Assembly (NCBI RefSeq): GCF_020216065.1
Contig: NZ_JAIWNA010000007.1
Location: forward strand, 270,247-334,246
Source: Nocardia rosealba
GTDB lineage: Bacteria; Actinomycetota; Actinomycetes; Mycobacteriales; Mycobacteriaceae
Direction of reading: 5' to 3'
DNA length: 64,000 nt
This document shows positions 34,368-41,228 of this stretch, one piece after another. The notes below the pieces were generated by a model, which saw nothing but the letters and a program-made list of their open reading frames with translations, was not told the origin of the DNA and did not search any database. Made by a program: the position numbers and the translations under genes. How positions within the stretch are numbered: the stretch's first letter is position 1; each line of letters starts with the position of its first letter.

Positions 34368-35672
34368 GTGAGCGAACGGGGAGTCCGTGCAGCGTCGGAC
34401 GCTGAGGGTACTGGGGGCAGGCTGCTCGGTTCCACCGACATCGGATTCCAGCTCGGGGTGACGCCTGCGGACGACGAGAAGGCGGTGAACCGCCCAGCCG
34501 CAAACGGCGTCGACTCGGTGCTCGGTTCACAGGGGGCGTCGATTTCGGACGAGCTCGGTTCGGATACTGCGGGAGTCGGTCGTCCGGTGTTGTCGGCTCG
34601 GGAGCCACTGGCGGACACATTGATTCGTCGGCTCGGCGAGGTCGGTCCAGCGGGGTGGAGGAGGCTCGAGGCATCTGTCGCATTGGCTGGTGGCACGGGT
34701 GTGGCGAGAGTCGACTGGTTCGACCGGGAAGGTCGGGCGGTGCGTTCCGAGGTGCCGGAGGATGTGCTCGATCTGATTCGCGAGCAACGCGTGCGCGAAA
34801 TCGGTTCGCTCCGTGGGCCGTGGTGGCGGATGGTCGTGCGGGCGTCGGCGGACGGGCGTTCCGAGGTCGAGTACGACTACGGCGACGAACCGTTTCCGGG
34901 TGATCAGTTGCTGACTCCCGATGCGTATCTTGCGGATCTGCAGGCGTTTCCGCGCGCCCGAGTCCCGGTGTGGTTGGCGGCCTATGTGCGGCAGGAGGAT
35001 TCGCAGCGACGCTCGGCGCGGCAGGCGGCTGCGCGGGCGCGTTCGGTAGGGGTGGCTTCGGCGCGAGAGGTGGAGGGGCTGCCTGGGTTGGCGGCGGTGT
35101 GGGGACGGTGGGCAGTGCTCTCGGCCGCGTTCGTCGCGGGTGAGTCGGAGCGGGGGCCTCGGGTGTTCCCGTCGATGGGGATCTTCGAGGGGGATGGGCG
35201 TAGCGGGTCGACGTTGTATCTGCTGCCGGGGGACCGTGCCGTGTTGTCCGGCGGTGTCTGGGGGGCTCCGGATCTGGAGGTGGCGTACAACAGCACCGGA
35301 GTGCTTCCGGACTACTACGCGGGTGCTCCCGAGTGGGTGGCCAACCAGGTACTCAATCCCCGTGCGGCGAATGGGCTCTTGTCGTTCTGCTTCTGGTGGG
35401 ATCGCGGGAAGTGGTATCGGGGCGAGTCGGCCGAGGTCGAGCAGTTGGCTGTCGCGATGCCGGGGATCCGGACTGCCGAGGAGGTCGTGGACGCCGTGTG
35501 TGCCGCTGGTTCCGCCGATGCGCCGCGGTCCGCTGCGGCGGTCTTGGTCGCGGCGGCGGAGGTGGGGGCGGTCACCCGCGATCTCCTGAAGGATGCTTTG
35601 GGTTCAGTCGGCGATGTCGACGGCGCGTGGTATCAGCTTTCGCTGGCGGGACTGGTCGACGCGCGCGGGTAG
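34368..35672 (+). CDS. Unknown 434-residue protein divergent from toxin operon
   Basis: The family is not recognised. The N-terminal third is variable and low in hydrophobics. A compact region follows: TLIRRLGEVGPAGWRRLEASVALAG, then DLIREQRVREIGSLRGPWWRMVV, then VEYDYGDEPFPGDQLLTPDAYLADLQAFPRARVPVWLAAYV. This resembles toxin-neighbourhood proteins that pair a YDYxDEPF segment with AYLxDLxxFPR. The C-terminal half contains GGVWGAPDLEVAYNSTGVLPDYYAGAPEWV. The GTG at 34368 has GGGAGGG upstream; an ATG at 34338 is an alternative. The gene is divergent from the PPE/EspB-like gene. No signal peptide is visible. An immunity or regulatory role is possible from location only. Confidence 0.68.
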   Translation: MSERGVRAASDAEGTGGRLLGSTDIGFQLGVTPADDEKAVNRPAANGVDSVLGSQGASISDELGSDTAGVGRPVLSAREPLADTLIRRLGEVGPAGWRRLEASVALAGGTGVARVDWFDREGRAVRSEVPEDVLDLIREQRVREIGSLRGPWWRMVVRASADGRSEVEYDYGDEPFPGDQLLTPDAYLADLQAFPRARVPVWLAAYVRQEDSQRRSARQAAARARSVGVASAREVEGLPGLAAVWGRWAVLSAAFVAGESERGPRVFPSMGIFEGDGRSGSTLYLLPGDRAVLSGGVWGAPDLEVAYNSTGVLPDYYAGAPEWVANQVLNPRAANGLLSFCFWWDRGKWYRGESAEVEQLAVAMPGIRTAEEVVDAVCAAGSADAPRSAAAVLVAAAEVGAVTRDLLKDALGSVGDVDGAWYQLSLAGLVDARG

Positions 35673-35940
35673 TCGCCGATGAACTCCCGAAGTGAATGAC
35701 TCGCTGCGCGAGAATCGAAAATCCCGCCGACAAAATGTCGGACATGATCAGCGGTCATCATTTCGGCGCTTGTCGAATGCCATGAACACTTTTCAGGTAT
35801 TGCGACCCGTCGGCTCGACCGTTTTGCCGCCGATGGTGGCAGAAAAGACGATGATCTATGGTGTTTTCGGCGCCGAGATGGTAGTTGTAACAACAGGTTT
35901 GGAGTCTCGTCGGTAGATGACGAGATGGAAGGGGGGAATC

Positions 35941-36240
35941 GTGGTCGATTCCATGGACGAGTTGGTCGATCGAGTGCAGCGACAGGTCTATCGTATGCGC
36001 GATCTGCATGACCAACTCACGCGGATCAGGGAGCGCGAGGCGTCCGAGGACGATGCGATGACGGTCGAGGTCGACGGAAATGGTGCGATGACGGCGCTGG
36101 AATTCTCCGACGCCGTCACCCGCATGACGCCGGACGGCTTCGAATCCGCCCTTGTCGCTACCGCCGCCGCGGCCGCGGCCAGCGCTTTTGCGCGCCGCGC
36201 GCAGTTGATCGAGGAGTTCAACGCCGAGGTCGCGCGGTAA
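35941..36240 (+). CDS. YbaB/EbfC-family small protein, second copy
   Basis: This 99-residue protein is paralogous to the product of 16167-16466, with the same length and the same opening (MVDSMDELVDRVQRQVYRMRDLHDQLTRIRERE). Its central sheet DAMTVEVDGNGAMTALEFSDAV is followed by a C-terminal Ala-rich helix. The start is a GTG with AGGGGGGAA upstream. It precedes an EspC-like gene, as its paralogue does, although here the gap is 105 bp and AT-rich. A role beside EspC-like substrates is inferred from the repeated order. The 268-bp region 35673-35940 before it holds a short inverted repeat (CCGAC/GTCGG) but no gene I trust. Confidence 0.8.
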   Translation: MVDSMDELVDRVQRQVYRMRDLHDQLTRIREREASEDDAMTVEVDGNGAMTALEFSDAVTRMTPDGFESALVATAAAAAASAFARRAQLIEEFNAEVAR

Positions 36241-36345
36241 TGTCTCGTTAACTTTCGAGCTCCTTATGATTACCTTAAGCCTTGTAGCACAACGTTTTTC
36301 AGCAATGTATGCTGATGTCGACCATCAAATATTCTGGAGGGGACG

Positions 36346-36663
36346 ATGGCCGTTCTGATTCGTACCGATACTGCGGCGATTTATTCTTATGGTGCCGCCA
36401 ACGCTGCTATGGCTACGCAGGTGGCGGCCGCCGGCGCTGCCGATGCCGGCGCATCGATGGCGGCCGCGGTGCCGATCTTCGGTTTGATCGGGCAGGATTT
36501 TCTTGCCGCGTTCGCTGTCGCACAGGGCAACAACCTGGCATCGGTGACCGAGATCGCGGCGGTGCATGCGGGTACTGCCCTGGTATCGGCGCAAACTGTC
36601 GGCGCGGTTCAGCTCGACGAGCAGCTCGGCGCCGCCGCAATGAATTCCGTCAGGTCGCGCTGA
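36346..36663 (+). CDS. EspC-like type VII secretion target, second copy
   Basis: This 105-residue helical protein contains AAAVPIFGLIGQDFLAAFAVAQGNNLASVTEIAAVHAGTAL, nearly the same as the core of 16507-16818. It has a good GGAGGGG site before the ATG. In this module it is followed not by an EspA-like gene but by PE and PPE genes, so the shared YbaB-EspC pair serves two different substrate sets. Family knowledge suggests secretion through ESX. The 105-bp upstream gap is relatively AT-rich and may hold a promoter, including a partial match (CTTGTAGCACAAC) to the 16-bp element seen before toxin 1. Confidence 0.77.
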   Translation: MAVLIRTDTAAIYSYGAANAAMATQVAAAGAADAGASMAAAVPIFGLIGQDFLAAFAVAQGNNLASVTEIAAVHAGTALVSAQTVGAVQLDEQLGAAAMNSVRSR

Positions 36664-36736
36664 CTTTCGGTCGAATTCGTAACCGCTGCGAACTATTTCG
36701 GAGCGGGATTTTCGTTCGCAATTAGGAGCAGTGGCA

Positions 36737-37081
36737 ATGGGGATTGATACAAACGCTTCTGTCGGGGGTGAGTCGGGCGAGATCCGGTTCGATTCGGTAG
36801 CGGCAACGAACGCGGCCGCGCAGCTGGATGCGCTGGCTCAGCGGCTCGAAAACGATCTGCGTCTCGAACAGCACGCACTTTCTCCCGCGCCGGCGGGCAG
36901 TGACGCGGTGTCTGTGCGGGCCGCGCAGACGCTCACCACCGTCGGTGAATCGTTTCAGCGCAACCTGATCGACGGGGTGCTCGAGCTACGCAAGATCGCC
37001 GCGAACCTGCGCGCACAGTCCGATCGGGTTGTGCAGAACGAGGAAATCAGTGCCGACGAGTTCCGTTCGCGGAACGTCTGA
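36737..37081 (+). CDS. PE-domain protein
   Basis: This 114-residue helical protein contains ATNAAAQLDALAQRLENDL, then LSPAPAGSDAVSVRAAQTLTTVGESFQ, then a final helix to SDRVVQNEEISADEFRSRNV. The PAGxDxVSxxAA turn is typical of actinobacterial PE proteins. AGGAG lies at good spacing before the ATG; an upstream GTG at 36731 is too close to it. The PPE gene starts 12 bp downstream, so the expected PE-PPE heterodimer is encoded as a pair. The D..EE stretch near the C-terminus could serve as the YxxxD/E-type export signal, although a tyrosine is lacking. Confidence 0.78.
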   Translation: MGIDTNASVGGESGEIRFDSVAATNAAAQLDALAQRLENDLRLEQHALSPAPAGSDAVSVRAAQTLTTVGESFQRNLIDGVLELRKIAANLRAQSDRVVQNEEISADEFRSRNV

Positions 37082-37093
37082 CGGGACTCGCTG

Positions 37094-38044
37094 ATGCTCG
37101 AACCGGCACCCCCGGGTTTCACCGGCCAGGTCTGGGAGGCGAAGTTGCCTCAGGATCTTTCCCGGGACTTGTCCACCGGGGCAGGCGCACGGACCCCGGC
37201 CGAGACAGGATTGGCGTGGGCGCGGCTCGGCGCCGGTCTCGGACTCGCGGTGGTGGAATTCGAGAAGATTCTCGGCGGTATCGACGGTGCGTGGCAGTCC
37301 GACGGGGCCAGAGCAACGGTCGAGAAGATTTCCGCGCTGCGGCATTGGTTCCTCGACATGGCGACCGCCGCCGCGTCGAACGCCGCGCAAGCGGAAGCAC
37401 ACGCCGCCGCCCACCAGGTGGCCAGGCTGGCGATGCCTGACGCAGGCGCGATCGCCGCGATCCAGTCCGCACAGCAGGCATTGGAAGCGGTGAGTGCCAC
37501 CCTCGGCGCGCCGATGCTGGCGAAGGCCGCGCAGATCGACGGGGAAGCCGACCTCGCCAAGGCGACAGCCGCGCGGGTGATGCGGACCTACGAGCTCGTC
37601 ACCGAGCCGTTGGCGACACCATGGGAACAGCCGCAGCCGCCGGTCATCGCGACGGCCGACGCGTTGCACGCTGAAACAACCACGGCGACAACGACACCCA
37701 CCTCGACCGGCAGCATCGCCATGCCGCTCGGCCTCGGCGCACTGTCGGTTCCGATGCGGCAGACGGCATATCGTGGCCGGATGGTTGCCGCCGGGGTGAC
37801 CTCGGTCGCCGCACCGGTGACTACTGCTCAGCCCGTCACCGTGCCGCAGGGTTCGGTGCCGATGGCACCGGGCGCCATAGCGGCGTCGAAGGCGGAAGAA
37901 GAGCACACGAGCCGGGCAGGTCTGTTGTCGGCGGGCGAGGGTGATTTCGTCGACGCCGGAGTGCAAGCCGCGCCCGCCGTGCTCGGTGGTTCCGCGGCCA
38001 ACGTGCAGCAGGCAGCCGCACCGGCGCAGGAGGCGAGCGCGTGA
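37094..38044 (+). CDS. PPE-family protein
   Basis: This 316-residue protein has an N-terminal PPE-type region: PPGFTGQVWEAKLPQDLSRDLSTGAG, helices around GLAWARLGAGLGLAVVEFEKILGG, a W-x-S turn in DGAWQSDGARATVEKIS, then long Ala-rich helices (about 85-180). A low-complexity tail follows and ends NVQQAAAPAQEASA. PPE proteins pair with PE proteins and are carried by EspG to the ESX channel. The stop overlaps the espG start (GTGA), and the PE gene lies 12 bp upstream, so PE, PPE and EspG form a tightly coupled set. The classic N-terminal PPE tripeptide appears here as APPGF. The tail is short compared with mycobacterial PPE proteins. Confidence 0.82.
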   Translation: MLEPAPPGFTGQVWEAKLPQDLSRDLSTGAGARTPAETGLAWARLGAGLGLAVVEFEKILGGIDGAWQSDGARATVEKISALRHWFLDMATAAASNAAQAEAHAAAHQVARLAMPDAGAIAAIQSAQQALEAVSATLGAPMLAKAAQIDGEADLAKATAARVMRTYELVTEPLATPWEQPQPPVIATADALHAETTTATTTPTSTGSIAMPLGLGALSVPMRQTAYRGRMVAAGVTSVAAPVTTAQPVTVPQGSVPMAPGAIAASKAEEEHTSRAGLLSAGEGDFVDAGVQAAPAVLGGSAANVQQAAAPAQEASA

Positions 38045-38832
38045 CGACTCTGACCACCGACGGGCTGCTGACGCTGACCGATCGGCTCGGCGTGCAGACA
38101 TTGCCCACCGTGCTCGCGGTATGGCCGCGGTGGGAGACATACGACGAACTGCTGAAAGCACGCGAAGATGCGTTCGTCGAGCTGAAAGCCGATGGTTCGA
38201 TCGACGCCTACGGCGAGGTCGCGCTCGAGCTGAGCGACGCGCTGACCGCACTCGCCAATCCAGAACGCGAGTTGGTCGTCCGTGTCTACGGCGAGGGCGA
38301 AACCGTGCGGATGTGTCTGGTCCGGCGTGGCGAGCACCATGCGTTCGCGATCCGGCGCGGTGACCACTTCGAGATCAGCTCGATCTGGAGCGACGGATCA
38401 GGGGCCGCGCTCGCGCGCCCGATCCTGGACGCTCTCGGCCGCTGTGACGCCGCCCAGGTGGCGAGTTTCAGCGCACCGGCGGCCGAGGTCGCCGAACGAC
38501 TCGACGGTGCGACGGAGTCATCCGACTACGCCGACGCGGTATACGCCCTCGGAGTGCAGGGACGTGACGCCACGGCATACGGGTTGGCATTTGGTTCGTG
38601 CCGTTCATACGCCGAAATCGTTGCCTATGCGCACGAGGACGGCGCCACCACAAGTTCTCCGGGAGCCGTTGTCGTCTACGACACCGCGCAGGGCCGCATC
38701 GCGGCCGCTCCCGGTTCAGCCCCGGACCAGCAGGCGTGGTCGACCGTCACGCCTGGGACCGATCACCGGGTCGCGCAGGCGATTGCGGGGTTGGTCGAAT
38801 CTCTGCCGGGGGGGAGGTGGATGCCCAGCTAG
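38041..38832 (+). CDS. espG: EspG-family chaperone, PE/PPE module
   Basis: This 263-residue protein has the EspG pattern: LLTLTDRLGVQTLPTVLAVWPRWETYDELLKARE near the N-terminus, GEVALELSDALTALANPERELVVRVYGEGETVRMCLVRRG in the middle, and a repeated alpha/beta second half ending AQAIAGLVESLPGG. The start is a GTG overlapping the PPE stop by four bases, as in the other EspG pair (32248), which supports the PPE product as partner. The sequence is clearly divergent from the EspG at 31454-32248, so the two probably recognise different substrates. It lies 93 bp upstream of the esx pair of locus 2. Confidence 0.86.
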   Translation: MTTLTTDGLLTLTDRLGVQTLPTVLAVWPRWETYDELLKAREDAFVELKADGSIDAYGEVALELSDALTALANPERELVVRVYGEGETVRMCLVRRGEHHAFAIRRGDHFEISSIWSDGSGAALARPILDALGRCDAAQVASFSAPAAEVAERLDGATESSDYADAVYALGVQGRDATAYGLAFGSCRSYAEIVAYAHEDGATTSSPGAVVVYDTAQGRIAAAPGSAPDQQAWSTVTPGTDHRVAQAIAGLVESLPGGRWMPS

Positions 38833-38925
38833 ATCAGGGTTTCTCCACCAGAAGTAGAAGCCGGTGCTGCCGAATTCGGCGAATCGGTCCGGAAGGTCCG
38901 GAACACTTTCAGGAAGGTGCCTTTC

Positions 38926-39222
38926 ATGGCTCAGTTTCAGGATGAAGTGAAGGCTGTCGCGGCAGCCAATGTAATGGAGACCTCTATCGCGTCCGTCCGT
39001 CGGACGTTGCAGGAGATCACGTCGTCTATCGAAGCGTCACGGCCCGGCTGGGTGGGTGACGCGCAGACTCAGTTCGACAAGGTGTCCACCCAGTGGAACC
39101 AGGAGTCCGCGGATCTGAACCAGAAGCTCGATGCGATCCACGAGGCAGTTCAGAGCGGCACCCAGGGCCTGTCGCAGATGAACCAGGCCAACGCCGCAGA
39201 GTTCACAGTTCTCAAAGTCTAA
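38926..39222 (+). CDS. WXG100 (Esx) secreted protein, ESX locus 2
   Basis: This 98-residue helical hairpin has a W-V-G turn in SRPGWVGDAQTQFDKV and helices MAQFQDEVKAVAAANVMETSIASVRRTLQEITSSIEA and WNQESADLNQKLDAIHEAVQSGTQGLSQM. AGGAAGG precedes the ATG at good spacing; the GTG at 38917 would sit too close to it. Compared with the first esx product of locus 1, the second helix is shared in pattern (W(N/H)xExxxLNxKLDxIxxAVxSG). It forms the expected heterodimer with the product 27 bp downstream and is probably a substrate and activator of the EccC at 48015-52067. Confidence 0.94.
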   Translation: MAQFQDEVKAVAAANVMETSIASVRRTLQEITSSIEASRPGWVGDAQTQFDKVSTQWNQESADLNQKLDAIHEAVQSGTQGLSQMNQANAAEFTVLKV

Positions 39223-39249
39223 TCGCAAACTTTATAAACGGAGGCAATC

Positions 39250-39561
39250 ATGTCCGAACAGCTTTATAACCCGACTTACATCAACCCGCTGATCACTTCG
39301 CTTCGTGACGAGGTCACGAAGCTGAACACCGTCGCGGGCGAGATGGAGCACGGCTACACCGAGATGCAGAACGCCTGGATCGATCCGAATTCCGGCGAGA
39401 CCAGTGAGTCCTTCACCGGTTTCAACACCGTGTACCAGGTCTGGAAGACCGACTTCAGCGACACCGCGGCTCAGCTGACCGACCTGGCGAACAAGGTGGA
39501 GACCGCGCTGCAGAACGCGACCACCACCGACCAGAAGGTCGGTGACTGGTTCATCCAGTAG
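39250..39561 (+). CDS. Esx partner with interrupted WXG turn, ESX locus 2
   Basis: This 103-residue protein is the second gene of the esx pair. The turn reads NAWIDPNSGETSESF, so a tryptophan is present but the glycine is displaced by several residues, which lengthens the loop. The helices are YINPLITSLRDEVTKLNTVAGEMEHGYTEMQ and FSDTAAQLTDLANKVETALQNATTTDQKVGDWFIQ. The C-terminus parallels VGDGFADF of the locus 1 partner. The gene is followed by a perfect 17-bp hairpin, so esx transcripts probably end here rather than run into eccB. The unusual loop may change pairing or substrate recognition; the function otherwise follows the Esx family. Confidence 0.9.
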   Translation: MSEQLYNPTYINPLITSLRDEVTKLNTVAGEMEHGYTEMQNAWIDPNSGETSESFTGFNTVYQVWKTDFSDTAAQLTDLANKVETALQNATTTDQKVGDWFIQ

Positions 39562-39570
39562 CGGCCATCG

Positions 39571-39610
39571 GCTAGGCACCCCTTTCGAACAACCGAAAGG
39601 GGTGCCTAGC
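39571..39610 (+). terminator. Perfect 17-bp hairpin between esx pair and eccB
   Basis: GCTAGGCACCCCTTTCG (39571-39587) and its exact inverse (39594-39610) surround the 6-base loop AACAAC. Both flanking genes read in the plus direction, so this is a terminator or attenuator that separates abundant esx expression from eccB. Confidence 0.85.
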
Positions 39611-39659
39611 CATATCGGCGACTACTGTGCACCGGTTCGAATAGTTCATTGGAGGAACA

Positions 39660-41159
39660 GTGCCTGCCCAGCTGACCACCCGCGCGCAGGTCAACGGCTA
39701 CCGCTTCTTATTGCGCAGGCTGGACCATGCCCTGATCCGGCGTGATGTGCGAATGCTGCACGACCCCATGCGTTCTCAGTTGCGCTCACTGGTGGCCGGC
39801 GCGATCCTCGCACTGCTGATCGTCGCCGGGGCTGCGATCATGGCGTTTCTGCGGCCGCAGGGCGCGATCGGCGATGCGAATATCGTCATGGGGAAGGACA
39901 GTGGTGCGCTCTATGTTGTTGTCCGGGACAACAACAAGAACATCACCGCGCTTCATCCGGTGCTGAATCTGGCGTCGGCCCGGTTGATCACCGGGAGTAG
40001 TGAAACGCCTACCTCGGTGAAGGATCGCAAGCTGGATTCGGCGCCACGCGGGCCTATTCTCGGCTTGCCGGGTGCGCCGGGGGCGCTGCCCGGTTCGAAG
40101 CAGAGCGAACGATCGGATTGGACGCTGTGCGACACGGTGCAGCTGTCCAAGTCGGGTAGCGCGATTTCCTCGCCCGGTGTGGTGACCACATTGGTTGCCG
40201 GCCGGCCGCACGTGAACGCGGTGATCCGCGACGCGGATCCGGCGGCGACGCTGCTGGTGAGCCGGGGTGACAAGACCTACCTGATCTACGACGGCAAGCG
40301 CGCCGAGATCGACACGAAGAACACGGCGATCGCACGGACGCTGCGGCTTTCGGAGTATCAGCCTCGGGCGGTGAGCACCGGGCTGCTCGATGCCGCGCGG
40401 GAGGTGCCCGTGTTGACCCCGCCGAATATCGCGCTGGCCGGTCAGCCGGGGCCGGGCAGGTTGAGCGACGTGCCGATCGGTGGCGTGATCAAGGTGTCCA
40501 CCGCGGAGGGGGAAGCGCTGTATGTCGTGCAGGCCGGTGGCGTGCAGCGGATCTCGCCGTTCACCGCGCAGGTGATCAGGAACGCGAATTCCCAAGGGAT
40601 GTCGGAAATCAAATCGATGCCGCCGGACATCCTCGATGGCATGGCGACGGTGTCGGGACTGCCGGTGAACGAGTTCCCCGACGAGATTCCGAAGATTCTC
40701 ACGGCGGAGGACGCTCCGGTGGCCTGCCTGTCGTGGACGAAGGCGAAGGCGATCCCGACCAAAGCCCCGGATGCCACCGAGGCGCCCGCCGACCGGGCCG
40801 TTGTCACACTGCTGGCCGGTACCCGGTTGCCGCTCCCGGACTCGGCGAAGGCGGTGACCGTGGCCACCTCGGACGGCACCGGAGACCGGATCGACGGTGC
40901 GTACATCCCGCCGTCGTCCGGCGAGTTCATCCAGATCACGGGAATCAGCTCGGGCAGCCCGCGACGTGGCAGTTTGTTCTACGTCGCCGACAACGGAATC
41001 CGTTACGGCATCCCCGATCTCGATACCGCCGAAGTCCTCGGCCTCGGACGTACCCCGAAGCTGGCTCCGTGGGAGATCGTCGGCCAGCTCGTGCCGGGAG
41101 CGACGCTGTCCAAGCAGTCGGCCCTCACGAAATACGACTCCCTGCCCACCGGCAGCTGA
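39660..41159 (+). CDS. eccB: EccB, ESX membrane component, locus 2
   Basis: This 499-residue protein aligns along its length with the EccB at 2742-4253, with the same opening (PAQLTTRAQVNGYRFLLRRLDHAL), one transmembrane helix (about residues 44-65), GALYVVV, LHPVLNLASARLI and the end block VADNGIRYGIP. The start is a GTG with GGAGGA upstream. EccB spans the inner membrane and forms the periplasmic face of the ESX channel. Unlike locus 1, the gene lies before eccE and converges with it; a hairpin at 41171-41213 separates the stops. Cysteines in TLCDTVQL and DAPVACLSW match those of the first copy. Confidence 0.94.
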   Translation: MPAQLTTRAQVNGYRFLLRRLDHALIRRDVRMLHDPMRSQLRSLVAGAILALLIVAGAAIMAFLRPQGAIGDANIVMGKDSGALYVVVRDNNKNITALHPVLNLASARLITGSSETPTSVKDRKLDSAPRGPILGLPGAPGALPGSKQSERSDWTLCDTVQLSKSGSAISSPGVVTTLVAGRPHVNAVIRDADPAATLLVSRGDKTYLIYDGKRAEIDTKNTAIARTLRLSEYQPRAVSTGLLDAAREVPVLTPPNIALAGQPGPGRLSDVPIGGVIKVSTAEGEALYVVQAGGVQRISPFTAQVIRNANSQGMSEIKSMPPDILDGMATVSGLPVNEFPDEIPKILTAEDAPVACLSWTKAKAIPTKAPDATEAPADRAVVTLLAGTRLPLPDSAKAVTVATSDGTGDRIDGAYIPPSSGEFIQITGISSGSPRRGSLFYVADNGIRYGIPDLDTAEVLGLGRTPKLAPWEIVGQLVPGATLSKQSALTKYDSLPTGS

Positions 41160-41170
41160 GCCCGTCGACA

Positions 41171-41213
41171 CAACAGAGCCCGTCCAGCCGACCCGGCCGG
41201 ACGGGCCCTGTTG
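41171..41213. terminator. 15-bp hairpin between convergent eccB and eccE
   Basis: CAACAGAGCCCGTCC (41171-41185) pairs with GGACGGGCCCTGTTG (41199-41213) with one mismatch around a 13-base loop. It separates the converging 3' ends of eccB (+) and eccE (-), a likely bidirectional terminator. Confidence 0.78.
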
Positions 41214-41228
41214 TCTGCAGGGGACCGC

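Noticed and set aside
35692..35916. Possible 74-residue gene before the YbaB-like gene at 35941
   Set aside because: No ribosome binding site, unprotein-like composition, and it lies in an AT-richer region better read as a promoter.
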